Shown one piece after another: positions 55,025-63,740 of a stretch of DNA of 64,000 nucleotides (the first letter of the stretch is position 1; every line of letters starts with the position of its first letter). The notes below the pieces were generated by a model. It was not told the DNA's origin. It did not search any database and saw only the letters and a program-made list of their open reading frames with translations. Origin of the DNA: Maricaulis parjimensis (GTDB lineage: Bacteria > Pseudomonadota > Alphaproteobacteria > Caulobacterales > Maricaulaceae). The stretch spans positions 317,567 through 381,566 of the forward strand of contig NZ_JADOTT010000004.1 of NCBI RefSeq assembly GCF_016817355.1, given 5' to 3'. The translations under genes were made by a program, and so were the position numbers.

Positions 55025-55849
55025 ATGCTCAAACACACCGCCATCATCCTGCTGGGCCTGGCCCTGACGACATCCGGAATGGCGCAGGCCCAGGACAATC
55101 CGCCGCCCGGCCAGATCATGGTGCTCGGCACATTCCACTTCACCGGCGGCGGCCAGGACATGATCAATCCGGAGGTCGATGATTTCCTCGCCCCACATCG
55201 CCAGGCCGAGATCGCCGACGTGCTGGACCGACTGGAAGCCTTTGCACCAACGCGGATCGCCGTGGAGCTGATGCCGGAGCATGAAGCCCGCTTCAATGAG
55301 CGCTATGCCGCCTTCCGGGCGGGCGAGCTGGAACTGGGCGTGAATGAGCGCCAGCAGATCGGCATGCGCCTGGCCGCGCGGCTCGGCCATGACCGGCTCT
55401 ATGCCGTGGATGCCCAGGGCGGGATGGATTTCGAGGCCATGATGGGCAGCGCCGCCGAGGCCGGTCAGGACGCTCTGATGGCCGATTGGGAAACCTATAT
55501 CGGCGAGGTCCAGACCTATATGTCGGCGATGGATTCACTGGACAACACGATCCTGGACCGGCTCATCCAGGAAAACAGTGCCGAAACGTCTCAATACCAC
55601 GACCTCTATCTCCTGCTGGCGCAGATGGGCAGCCAGGAGAATTCCGCCGGTGCCCGCGAGATGACGAATTGGTGGGGCCGCAATCTGGAAATCTTTGCCA
55701 ATGTCGCCCGCATTGCCGAGCCGGGCGAGCGCGTGCTGGTGATTTATGGCTCCGGCCACAAGCGCCTGCTGGATGATTTCGTCGACAGTGCCCCGAATCT
55801 CCAATGGGTCGATCCACGCCCCTATCTGGAAGGCGAAGCGGCCGAATAG
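55025..55849 (+). CDS. Secreted DUF5694 protein
   Basis: 274 residues from the ATG at 55025 (GGAGGG upstream). A signal peptide ends near GMAQAQD. The mature part begins MVLGTFHFTGGGQDM, followed by a region with TRIAVELMPEHEARFNERY and a late VLVIYGSGHKRLLDDFV with a His. This resembles DUF5694/TraB-like domains that carry a putative metal or hydrolase site. The role is unknown. Confidence 0.82.
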   Translation: MLKHTAIILLGLALTTSGMAQAQDNPPPGQIMVLGTFHFTGGGQDMINPEVDDFLAPHRQAEIADVLDRLEAFAPTRIAVELMPEHEARFNERYAAFRAGELELGVNERQQIGMRLAARLGHDRLYAVDAQGGMDFEAMMGSAAEAGQDALMADWETYIGEVQTYMSAMDSLDNTILDRLIQENSAETSQYHDLYLLLAQMGSQENSAGAREMTNWWGRNLEIFANVARIAEPGERVLVIYGSGHKRLLDDFVDSAPNLQWVDPRPYLEGEAAE

Positions 55850-55879
55850 GCCCGCACCGGCCGGTCATCAAATATTCTT

Positions 55880-55908
55880 CCGCCGCGGTTTTGCCCGGGC
55901 CGCGGCGG
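55880..55908. terminator. GC-rich hairpin after the DUF5694 gene
   Basis: A 9-bp stem (CCGCCGCGG/CCGCGGCGG) with 11-nt loop lies 30 nt after the stop. No T-tract follows, so this is a weak call. Confidence 0.35.
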
Positions 55909-56128
55909 ATGCACGCCTCCTTCCCGAGCGCGATTTCGAACGCAATGCCTTGGAAGAGACACACTTCTCCCGTAAGGTTTCGATCAAAGACCGGCCGAAA
56001 AAACGGGCCGAACCGGGTTTGGGGGGAATGTCAGAATTAACGTCTGATTCAGTCCTCCCACACACGCTGATGGGGATTGAAAGCCGCGGCCTCTATGATG
56101 GAGACCAGGGTTTCAAAGGGAGGTAGCA

Positions 56129-56764
56129 ATGAAGCGATACATTGTTGTTTCCATAGGCGTATTCGCCATGGCTACTGCGTCCGCACAGGCGCAGACCTCG
56201 GTCGATTCCCAGGCCTGGCTGACCGCTCCGGCAAGCCCGGATGCGAGCGGCTCGATCCGCTGGCGCCTCAGCACGGAAACCAGCACACCCGCCCCTGTCA
56301 TCCTGTCCGAATCGCATCTGCAGGACCGCGAAGTTTCCGCGATTGCCAGCCAATTCGACTTCTATCCGTTTGGTGAGGAATTCTATCTCTCCGCCGGTAC
56401 GGTGAGCCGGAATGACCGCGTCCAATTCCCCGGTTCCCAGATCAATGAATCCCAGCCGGCCTGGGCCGCCTTCCCGCATGCCGAGCTCGCTGAAGACCTC
56501 GATCGCAACTCCCTTGAGACGCTGACCCGCTATTTCGGTGCCGGTGTCACCGTCCGCACGATCGATGACTGGAGCCTGACCGTGGAAGGCGGCGCTTATT
56601 TCCAGGACACGTCCCAGGACCAGATGGTCCTGTTCGACCCGGAAACCGGCGAGCGCATGCGCTTGCTGGAAGATCTCGACCGCATGGATGCCGACGCCGT
56701 CGGCGAAACCCAGTCCCGCACGGTCCGCCCGGTCGGACACCTGGTGCTGCGGCGTCGGTTCTAG
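56129..56764 (+). CDS. Secreted protein, probable outer-membrane or periplasmic beta-structured
   Basis: 211 residues. A signal peptide ends near ASAQAQT. The mature part alternates hydrophobic and polar residues (FYPFGEEFYLSAGTV, YFGAGVTVRTIDDWSLTVEG) and ends in a C-terminal Phe (HLVLRRRF), as in small outer-membrane barrels. An AGGGAGGT ribosome site precedes the ATG. The function is unknown. Confidence 0.7.
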   Translation: MKRYIVVSIGVFAMATASAQAQTSVDSQAWLTAPASPDASGSIRWRLSTETSTPAPVILSESHLQDREVSAIASQFDFYPFGEEFYLSAGTVSRNDRVQFPGSQINESQPAWAAFPHAELAEDLDRNSLETLTRYFGAGVTVRTIDDWSLTVEGGAYFQDTSQDQMVLFDPETGERMRLLEDLDRMDADAVGETQSRTVRPVGHLVLRRRF

Positions 56765-56797
56765 ATCTCGCCAAGACCTCCCGACTTCTTTGATATC

Positions 56798-56892
56798 GTC
56801 ATCCCACGGTCCCTGCCACGCAGGGATCCGGGGGACCTGCGCGAACCTGTCGACAGGCGAGTCGAGGTCCCCCGGACAAGCCGGGGGATGAC
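56798..56892. repeat. Family-B inverted repeat, copy 3
   Basis: It has GTCATCCC/GGGATGAC ends and inner CCGGGGGACC/GGTCCCCCGG arms with a short variable loop. It is closest to the copy at 23835-23938. Confidence 0.8.
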
Positions 56893-57013
56893 GCGTTGAA
56901 GGATGATCAAGGACGATGGATTCAGACCGGAACAGCGCCCCTGTCCCATCCCCCTTCATAAGCAGCGAGGACGCGCCTAGACTGCCTGACGATTCAACAG
57001 GCTGCCCCGTCTC

Positions 57014-58753
57014 ATGCCGCTCAACCTCTCCTTCCTGCCCTTCCTGAACCGGGTCGAGAAATCCGTGCTGGATGCTGTCGAGCACGAGGTGGAATGGTTT
57101 TGCCTGCCGGCCGGCCAGCTCCTGTTCCGGGAAGGCGATGATGCGGACGCCTTCTATCTGGTCCGCTCCGGCGCGCTGGCGGCCTTCAAGGCCGGCCCGC
57201 TCGGCCGGCCCGACCTGCTGGGCTATATCCGCGCCGGTGAACCGGTCGGGGAAATGTCCCTGCTGGACGAGACCCCGCACTCCGCCAGCGTCTATGCCCT
57301 GCGCGACAGTGAGCTCGTGCGCCTGCCCAAGGCGAGTTTCGAACGGCTGACGGACAAGCATGCCAGCCTGATGCGCGAGCTCTCCAAGATGATGCTGGCG
57401 CGCCTGCGGGGCGGCAACCGGACGGCCGGGTCGGAACCGCGCGTCTTTGCGCTGATCAGCACCTCGCCGACCATTGATTTGGACTATCGCGCCAGCGAGC
57501 TGAAATCCGCGCTGCAGACCTTGGGCGTGAGCTGCGCCATTGCCGATGAAAGCTGTGCCGACTGGTCGGGTCAGAAGCTCGACAAGCTGGAGCAGAGCCA
57601 TGACATCGTCCTGCTGACGGCGCGCTTCTCTGATCCCAATTGGGCCCGCCGCGCCATGGGCCGGGCAGACCGGCTCTGGCTGTTCGCCCGCGCTGATGCA
57701 CGGCCCTCCCGCCCGCTCCTGCCGGATGATCCCTCACCCGCCATGCGGCTGAAACTCCTCGATGTCGTCCTGCTCAGCCCGCAGGGTGTCTCGGCCGCCT
57801 CGCGTCCGCAGGAATGGTCCGACGCCTCCGACGCCTCGCGGGTTTTTCACTGGCGGCAGAAACAGCATGCGGCCGACACGGCGCGCCTGGCCCGGACCCT
57901 TGTGGGCAAGTCTGTCGGTCTGGTCGTCTCAGGCGGCGGCGCCCGCGCCTATGCCCATCTCGGCGCGATCCGCGCCCTCCGCGAGGCCGGCATGCATTTC
58001 GACTTTGTCGGCGGAGCCTCCATGGGCGCCATCGTGGCGGCTGGTGTGGCGCTGGACTGGAGCGATGACGAGCTGGAAATGCGCATCCGCAAGGCCTTTG
58101 TGGAAAGCAATCCGCTGGATGACTGGGCCCTGCCCGTCGTCTCCCTGGCCAAGGGCGAAAAGGTCGACCGGCGGCTCAAGGAGCATTTCGGCGATGTCGA
58201 GATTGCCGACATGGCCCGCCCCTATTTCTGCCTCTCTTCCAATCTCGCCTCGGGACGGCCGCATGTGCACCGGTCCGGACGCCTGCGTGACGCCCTGCGC
58301 GCCTCGATCGCGATTCCCGGCCTTTTGCCGCCGGTCGTGCATCACGGCCAGATCCTGGTGGATGGCGCCGTCTTCACCAATTTCCCGGCCCGCGAAATGC
58401 GCGCCTTCCATCGCGGCCCTGTGGTGGGCAGTGATGTGACCCGCGCCCAGGGCCTCAATCCGGATGACTTCATCGACCCGCCCAATTTCATGGGCTGGGT
58501 GCGCCGCCACGGGCTGAAATCCCCGCCACCGATCGCCTCCTTGCTGATGCGCGCGGCCACGGTGGGCGTCGCCGATCATCGCGATATCGGCCGGGAAGCC
58601 GCCGACCTCCTCATCCTGCCCAATACGCCGATCGATATCCGCGACTGGGACCGCTTCGACGAAACCGTCGAAGCCGGCCATGAAGCCGCCACCTCCATGC
58701 TCGCCGGCCTGGACGACACGATGCGGGCACAGCTGGGCTTGCCTATCGGCTGA
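57014..58753 (+). CDS. Cyclic-nucleotide-binding-domain patatin-like phospholipase
   Basis: 579 residues. The N-terminal ~120 residues are a cNMP-binding-like jelly roll (GQLLFREGDDADAFYLVRSG, GEPVGEMSLLDETPHSASV). The patatin domain begins at GGGARAYAHLGAIRAL (about residue 307), with the nucleophile Ser336 in GGASMGA and the catalytic Asp450 in VDGAVFTNFP. This is the NTE-type architecture known from bacterial and animal lysophospholipases. It would be regulated by ligand or effector binding. No partner gene is adjacent on the strand, though the next operon follows. Confidence 0.92.
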   Translation: MPLNLSFLPFLNRVEKSVLDAVEHEVEWFCLPAGQLLFREGDDADAFYLVRSGALAAFKAGPLGRPDLLGYIRAGEPVGEMSLLDETPHSASVYALRDSELVRLPKASFERLTDKHASLMRELSKMMLARLRGGNRTAGSEPRVFALISTSPTIDLDYRASELKSALQTLGVSCAIADESCADWSGQKLDKLEQSHDIVLLTARFSDPNWARRAMGRADRLWLFARADARPSRPLLPDDPSPAMRLKLLDVVLLSPQGVSAASRPQEWSDASDASRVFHWRQKQHAADTARLARTLVGKSVGLVVSGGGARAYAHLGAIRALREAGMHFDFVGGASMGAIVAAGVALDWSDDELEMRIRKAFVESNPLDDWALPVVSLAKGEKVDRRLKEHFGDVEIADMARPYFCLSSNLASGRPHVHRSGRLRDALRASIAIPGLLPPVVHHGQILVDGAVFTNFPAREMRAFHRGPVVGSDVTRAQGLNPDDFIDPPNFMGWVRRHGLKSPPPIASLLMRAATVGVADHRDIGREAADLLILPNTPIDIRDWDRFDETVEAGHEAATSMLAGLDDTMRAQLGLPIG

Positions 58754-58879
58754 AACGCGCCAGTCTTGTTGCCGGGGATCGCGTGAGCGGGGAATCCGGT
58801 AGGCAGTGCACGCAAGCGGCACGTAAATTGCGATTTGCCACCAAACGCTTGTGCCCGGGGGAGCAAAACGGGAAGCCGA

Positions 58880-61672
58880 ATGAGGGGTTGGACTGCACTC
58901 GTCCTTGCGATCTGCGCACTGCTGAGCCTTGCCGGCTGTCAGCCCGCGGACCGGTCTGCGCGCGAGTCCAATGCCTATCCCCCCGTCGTCGAGGAACGCG
59001 TCGCTCTCGTCATCGGTAATGGCGGCTATCGCGAATTCCTGCGACTGCCAGCCGCCCGGGATGATGCTGACATCGTCGCCGATGCCCTGCGGCGTCAGGG
59101 TTTCCACCTGATCGGAGGCGGTGCCCTTCACGATCTGGATTGGGCTCAAATGGTTCAATACATGCGGGTTTTCGAAGCCCGTATGCGCGAGGGTGGGGTC
59201 GCTGTCTTCTATCATTCCGGCCATGCCGCCCAAATCAATGGCGAGAATTTCCTGGTACCGGTGGACGCCGGCGCGTGGGAAGCCGACACGGTCGATACCG
59301 AACTGGTCCGGCTGGCCGGCAGCTTCCGTCCGCCGGCAGGCCGGGAACCGCGGATCAAGCTGGTCATGCTGGACCGCACCCTGCCCGGTCCGCTGCTGGG
59401 CGGACCTGTCCCGGTCCTGGACATGACCCTCGCCGAGGAAGTCCTGGAAGCGAACGAAATCCAGATTTTCGCGGCCGCCCCCGGCAGCCGGATCGAGGCC
59501 GCCGAGGCCATTCTGGGCAATACCATGTCCAGCAACAGCCCGTCGCCCGACACCTCCGCGGAAAACCCGTCCATCCTGGCCCAGGCATTCGCGGATGCCC
59601 TGCGGACGCCCTACGCCCCCATCCTGTCGGTCGCCTATCAGGTCAATGTCATCGTCGCGGATCACACGGATGACCATCAGCACGTGATGACACGCTTTGG
59701 AGACGGTCTCGCCGAGGCCGGTCCGCTGGTCGGCTCGGAAGATTCGCGCAGCCTGCTGGCCCGGCTCGATGAGGCGGAACGGCGCGTCCTCTCAACCCAG
59801 CGCGCAGAGCGTCAGCCCATCCGCTCCTCGATTTCCGAACTGATCGGGTCGGAAACCCGCTCCATCCAGGCCGTCAGCGATACGGTCGCCACCCTGACCG
59901 TCCTCAATATCGACGAGACCTTCCCGCTCTCGCGCTCCGGCCGAATTTTCGTGGGGGATGACGAGACAGAGATCGCCCGGCTGGAAGCCTGGCGCAGGGT
60001 GTTGGAGGAGAGCCGCGCCTCCACCCTGGACGACTGGCAGAAATCCGCAGTCCTCTCGGTAACGAGTTCGACCTCGTCCAACCGTCTGCACGCCGCCGGT
60101 ATCGATGCCATGCTGGAAAATGGCGAGTTCGCCGGCCTGCCGGATGCCATTGAAAGTCTCGCCGAGGACGTCTCCGCTGCGACCCAGACCGCGCGGATCA
60201 GTATCGAACGCCGCCGCATCATCGAACGCGCCCTGTTCGAGCTGTCCGGTCGGGGTCACGGCGCCGGGGCCATCGTGTCGGAATTCGACCCCTTGCCGGG
60301 CGTGAACGAGCCGGACGGCGGCATCCTGCTGGATGCCCGCCTCAACCGGGCCCGCTCAGCCGTGGCTGATTGCTCGCCGACACCGCTCAATGCCAACCAG
60401 ATGGAAAGCCTGGCTTCTTTTGCCAGTTCAGTCGGCGTGGAAGCCTTCCAGAACTCCTCGATCTGCCGCCGTCTGGGCGATGGGCAAATGCTCGAAGTCG
60501 CTCGCGAGCTGGCTTATTCCTCCTTCACGATCCAGGACGCCACCATTGTCCATGACACCAGGCTGATGCGCCGCCGGGCCTATGAGACCGCCCTCTTCCT
60601 GGCCGTCACGGAAGGCGCGGCCCGCGACCGTCTCCACGAGGTCCGTCTCGCCCGCTCCCTGCAGGAACAGGGGATCGAGGTTGCGGCCAATGCCACGGAA
60701 CAGGAGCTGGAGGCCGCGGCCGTACCGCAATTGGTGACGCTGGAAGCGCCGACGGCCGCCGTGGCACAAGCCTTCTCGGCTGCCGACGGATTGCGCAATG
60801 CCGCCTATTTCATCCGCATGTTCGAGGGCCTGGAACTGGACGCCTATCAGGACATTGTCGGGGTCTGGACGATCGGCTTTGGCACGACGGGCCCCGATAT
60901 CGGTCCGGGCATGCACATCTCTCCAGACCAGGCAATGCGCTACCTGCTCGACTATATCGATGCCGACTGGCGCGCACTGGATGCAGGGATCGACCCGGAG
61001 CTCGCCCCCAATGAGCAGGCGGCCCTGCTCTCCCTGTCCTACAATGTGGGCCGGGGACGCGTGGCGGGCAGCACGCTCCTTGCCCAGCTCAATCAGGAGA
61101 ACCGGGACGAGGCGGCCGAGGAATTCCTGCGCTGGAACCAGGCCCGTGTCGGCGGCGAATTGCAGGTCGTCCGCGGTCTGGACCGCCGGCGCCACGCCGA
61201 ACGCGCCCTCTTCCTCATCCAGCGCAATCCGGACATCGCGGAAACGGTGATCATGGATCACACCTCGCTGACAGAACGCCCTCAGGATCTGCGAAGCGGC
61301 CAGGCCCTGATCGGGTTCGGCCATGTCGGTGATCCCGGCGATCTGCCCCGCCGCGTGGATGCCGTCGCGGCACAGGACCTGTTGCGGACCGAACTCAACG
61401 CCACGCGTGCGGACATTTCCAACCGCCTGACCCGCCCGCTCGAACCGCTGCAGATCGAGGCCCTGACCATCATGGCCTATGCGATGGGCATGGACCGGTT
61501 CCAGCGCACGCCCATCCTGACCTATATCAATGAGGGCAATACCCAGGCGGCCCTGGCCGCAATCGGCTACTGGGATGACAGCCAGATCGGGGCCGGCGGT
61601 CGGCAAGTCGAAAACTGGAGCGCATTGCGTTCCAATGCCGCCGCCCTGTTCACGATGGGATTCCGCTCATGA
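58880..61672 (+). CDS. Lipoprotein: pseudo-caspase domain fused to a T4-type lysozyme (GH24) and a degenerate GH24 repeat
   Basis: 930 residues from the ATG at 58880 (GGAAG upstream). Lipobox LAGC (Cys20). Residues ~39-290 are caspase-like (RVALVIGNGGYREFL, YHSGHA with catalytic His115), but the position of the nucleophile in the usual LDAC motif reads LDRT, so Cys is Thr167. A long helical middle follows. Residues ~640-760 are GH24 lysozyme: Glu649, Asp658 and Thr664 keep the exact E-x8-D-x5-T spacing of T4 lysozyme (FEGLELDAYQDIVGVWTIGF). A second lysozyme-like repeat (~795-920, with LIGFGHVG near 811) lacks these residues. Probably an outer-membrane or periplasmic muramidase with a non-proteolytic sensor-like domain. 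The next gene overlaps by 4 nt. Confidence 0.85.
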   Translation: MRGWTALVLAICALLSLAGCQPADRSARESNAYPPVVEERVALVIGNGGYREFLRLPAARDDADIVADALRRQGFHLIGGGALHDLDWAQMVQYMRVFEARMREGGVAVFYHSGHAAQINGENFLVPVDAGAWEADTVDTELVRLAGSFRPPAGREPRIKLVMLDRTLPGPLLGGPVPVLDMTLAEEVLEANEIQIFAAAPGSRIEAAEAILGNTMSSNSPSPDTSAENPSILAQAFADALRTPYAPILSVAYQVNVIVADHTDDHQHVMTRFGDGLAEAGPLVGSEDSRSLLARLDEAERRVLSTQRAERQPIRSSISELIGSETRSIQAVSDTVATLTVLNIDETFPLSRSGRIFVGDDETEIARLEAWRRVLEESRASTLDDWQKSAVLSVTSSTSSNRLHAAGIDAMLENGEFAGLPDAIESLAEDVSAATQTARISIERRRIIERALFELSGRGHGAGAIVSEFDPLPGVNEPDGGILLDARLNRARSAVADCSPTPLNANQMESLASFASSVGVEAFQNSSICRRLGDGQMLEVARELAYSSFTIQDATIVHDTRLMRRRAYETALFLAVTEGAARDRLHEVRLARSLQEQGIEVAANATEQELEAAAVPQLVTLEAPTAAVAQAFSAADGLRNAAYFIRMFEGLELDAYQDIVGVWTIGFGTTGPDIGPGMHISPDQAMRYLLDYIDADWRALDAGIDPELAPNEQAALLSLSYNVGRGRVAGSTLLAQLNQENRDEAAEEFLRWNQARVGGELQVVRGLDRRRHAERALFLIQRNPDIAETVIMDHTSLTERPQDLRSGQALIGFGHVGDPGDLPRRVDAVAAQDLLRTELNATRADISNRLTRPLEPLQIEALTIMAYAMGMDRFQRTPILTYINEGNTQAALAAIGYWDDSQIGAGGRQVENWSALRSNAAALFTMGFRS

Positions 61673-62703
61673 TGCGTTTGCCCGGTCTTTTCCCGCTCAG
61701 TCTGATGGCCCTGCTCGCCAGCCTGTCCCTGACCGCTCCGGCGCTGCCCCAGACGGACACGCTGGCCAGTGTCCGGGAACGCGGACATTTGCGCTGCGGC
61801 ATCAATCCCTTCCAGCAGGGCATGGCTGTTGAGGATGGCGGACGCTGGCTGGGCATGGGGCCGGATTTGTGCCGCGCCTTTGCCGCGGCCACGCTGGGTG
61901 ACCCCAATGCGGTGATCTACATCCCGGTCACGGCGCGCACGCGTTTTCCGGCCCTGCAGTCAGGCGAGATCGATGTCCTGGTGCGCACAACGACCTGGAC
62001 CTTCACCCGCGACACTTCCCTCGGCGCCGATTTCATCGGCCCCTTCTATGTCGAGCAGGAACGCATCCTGGTGCGCCGCGATACCGGCCTGACCGAATTC
62101 GAACAATTGGACGGGCAGCGCATCTGCACGATCGCCGGCAGTCTCACCGAATCCGTGATGCAGAATCGCGAACAGGCGACCGGCATCGATATCGAGACCG
62201 TGCCGGTCGGTGACACGATCGAATACCGCGCAGCCTATGAGGCCGGGCGCTGTATCGGCGTGACGGACGGCCAGGCGGGGCTGACCGCCTTGCGCGCCCT
62301 TATGGATGATCCGGACGCGCATGTTTTCATCAACGGCAATATGGCGATCTCTCCGCTCTCGATTGCCGTGCGCCATGGCGATGATCACTGGGAAGACATC
62401 ATCCGATGGACGTTCAATGCGCTGGCAAGCGCGGAGGAGCTGGGGATCACCCAGACCAATGTCCAGCGCCTGTCGACCCAGTCACGCCATCCCATCATTT
62501 ATCGCCTGATCAATGCAGAGGGCGGGTCCGGCGACAGTCTGGGCCTGGACACGGACTGGGCCTTCCGGGCGATCCAGGCCGTGGGAAATCTGGGTGAAAT
62601 CTATGAGCGCGCCTTCGGTGAGGGCAGTGACCTCGTGATCCCGCGAGGCCCGAGCGCGCTGTGGCGGGATGGTGGCATGATCGTCACCCCTCCCTTCGAA
62701 TAG
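61669..62703 (+). CDS. AapJ-like amino-acid binding protein, tandem copy 1
   Basis: 344 residues, starting in the ATGA overlap with the lysozyme fusion gene. Signal peptide, then the periplasmic binding protein 3 pattern of general L-amino-acid binding proteins (AapJ): RGHLRCGINPFQQGMAVEDG, FPALQSGEIDVLVRTTTWTF, CIGVTDGQAGLTALRAL, and IPRGPSALWRDGGMI at the end. No ABC ATPase or permease genes accompany it in the window. Confidence 0.88.
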   Translation: MMRLPGLFPLSLMALLASLSLTAPALPQTDTLASVRERGHLRCGINPFQQGMAVEDGGRWLGMGPDLCRAFAAATLGDPNAVIYIPVTARTRFPALQSGEIDVLVRTTTWTFTRDTSLGADFIGPFYVEQERILVRRDTGLTEFEQLDGQRICTIAGSLTESVMQNREQATGIDIETVPVGDTIEYRAAYEAGRCIGVTDGQAGLTALRALMDDPDAHVFINGNMAISPLSIAVRHGDDHWEDIIRWTFNALASAEELGITQTNVQRLSTQSRHPIIYRLINAEGGSGDSLGLDTDWAFRAIQAVGNLGEIYERAFGEGSDLVIPRGPSALWRDGGMIVTPPFE

Positions 62704-62711
62704 GCGGATTG

Positions 62712-63740
62712 ATGATGACCCGTTGGATCCCGTCCTTCCTGATCGCCCTTGTCGCGCTGACCGCGGCCGGACAACCCGCACACGCCCAGCGTGACCGGCT
62801 CGCTGCCGTGCAGGAGCGCGGCTATCTGCGCTGCGGCGTCAATCCGGGGCAAATGGGGATATCCATGGCCAATGCGGCCGGCGAATGGATTGGCATGTCC
62901 GCCGATCTGTGCCGCGCCCTCGCCGCCGCCACGCTGGGCGATCCCGATGCTAATGAATTCGTGCCGGTGACGGCCGGCAACCGGTTTGAGGCCCTGCGCA
63001 ATGGCCAGATCGATGTCCTGCTGCGCAATACGACGTGGACCTTCACCCGCGATGTCACCCAGGGCACGCAATTCATCGGCCCCTTCTTCGTTGACGAGGA
63101 GAAGGTGATGGTGAGCCGCGATAGCGGAATCGAGGACCTGTCCCAGCTGCACCAGCGCACTGTGTGCGTGATCACTGGCGGGCCGTCCGAAGTGATCATG
63201 AATGACCTCGCCTTCTCGGCGAATGCCCAGATCAATCTCGTCCCCGTCGGCAGTGCGGAACAATACCGCCAGGCCTATCTGGACGGGCGCTGTGTGGGGA
63301 TTTCCGACGGCCAGGCAGCCCTGCAGGCCATGCGCGTCTCCCTGCCCGACCCGGACCAGCATTTCTTCATTGGCGAACGCCTCGCCTATTCCCCGCTCTC
63401 CATCGGAGTGCGCGAAGGCGATGACCGCTGGGCCGACATCGTGCGCTGGACCTTTTACGCGCTGGCCACGGCAGAGGAATATGGCGTCACCCAGGAGAGC
63501 GTCGGCAACCTCATGCCGGACATCTCCAACCCAGCTCTTTATCGCATGCTGAACCCGGATTCCGGCGCGGCAGACGCAATGGGGCTGGAGCCCGACTGGG
63601 CCCGAAGGGCCATTCAAGCGGCTGGAAACCTGCAGGAAATCTATGACCGGGCCTTCGGCGAAGGCACGGTCATGGCGATCCCGCGTGGCCCGAGCGCCCT
63701 GTGGCGTGATGGCGGCATGATCCTGCCGCCGCCCTTCTAG
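62712..63740 (+). CDS. AapJ-like amino-acid binding protein, tandem copy 2
   Basis: 342 residues. It is a close paralogue of the preceding gene with the same landmarks (RGYLRCGVNPGQMGISMANA, NGQIDVLLRNTTWTFTRDVT, CVGISDGQAALQAMRVSL, IPRGPSALWRDGGMILPPPF). It follows copy 1 by 8 nt and its TAG stop overlaps the opposing partial gene in CTAG. Duplication with slight ligand differences is likely. Confidence 0.88.
   Translation: MMTRWIPSFLIALVALTAAGQPAHAQRDRLAAVQERGYLRCGVNPGQMGISMANAAGEWIGMSADLCRALAAATLGDPDANEFVPVTAGNRFEALRNGQIDVLLRNTTWTFTRDVTQGTQFIGPFFVDEEKVMVSRDSGIEDLSQLHQRTVCVITGGPSEVIMNDLAFSANAQINLVPVGSAEQYRQAYLDGRCVGISDGQAALQAMRVSLPDPDQHFFIGERLAYSPLSIGVREGDDRWADIVRWTFYALATAEEYGVTQESVGNLMPDISNPALYRMLNPDSGAADAMGLEPDWARRAIQAAGNLQEIYDRAFGEGTVMAIPRGPSALWRDGGMILPPPF

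Noticed and set aside
57929-59683. A 584-codon minus-strand frame opposite the patatin and lysozyme-fusion genes
   Set aside because: It spans the junction of two well-supported plus-strand genes and has no recognisable domain.
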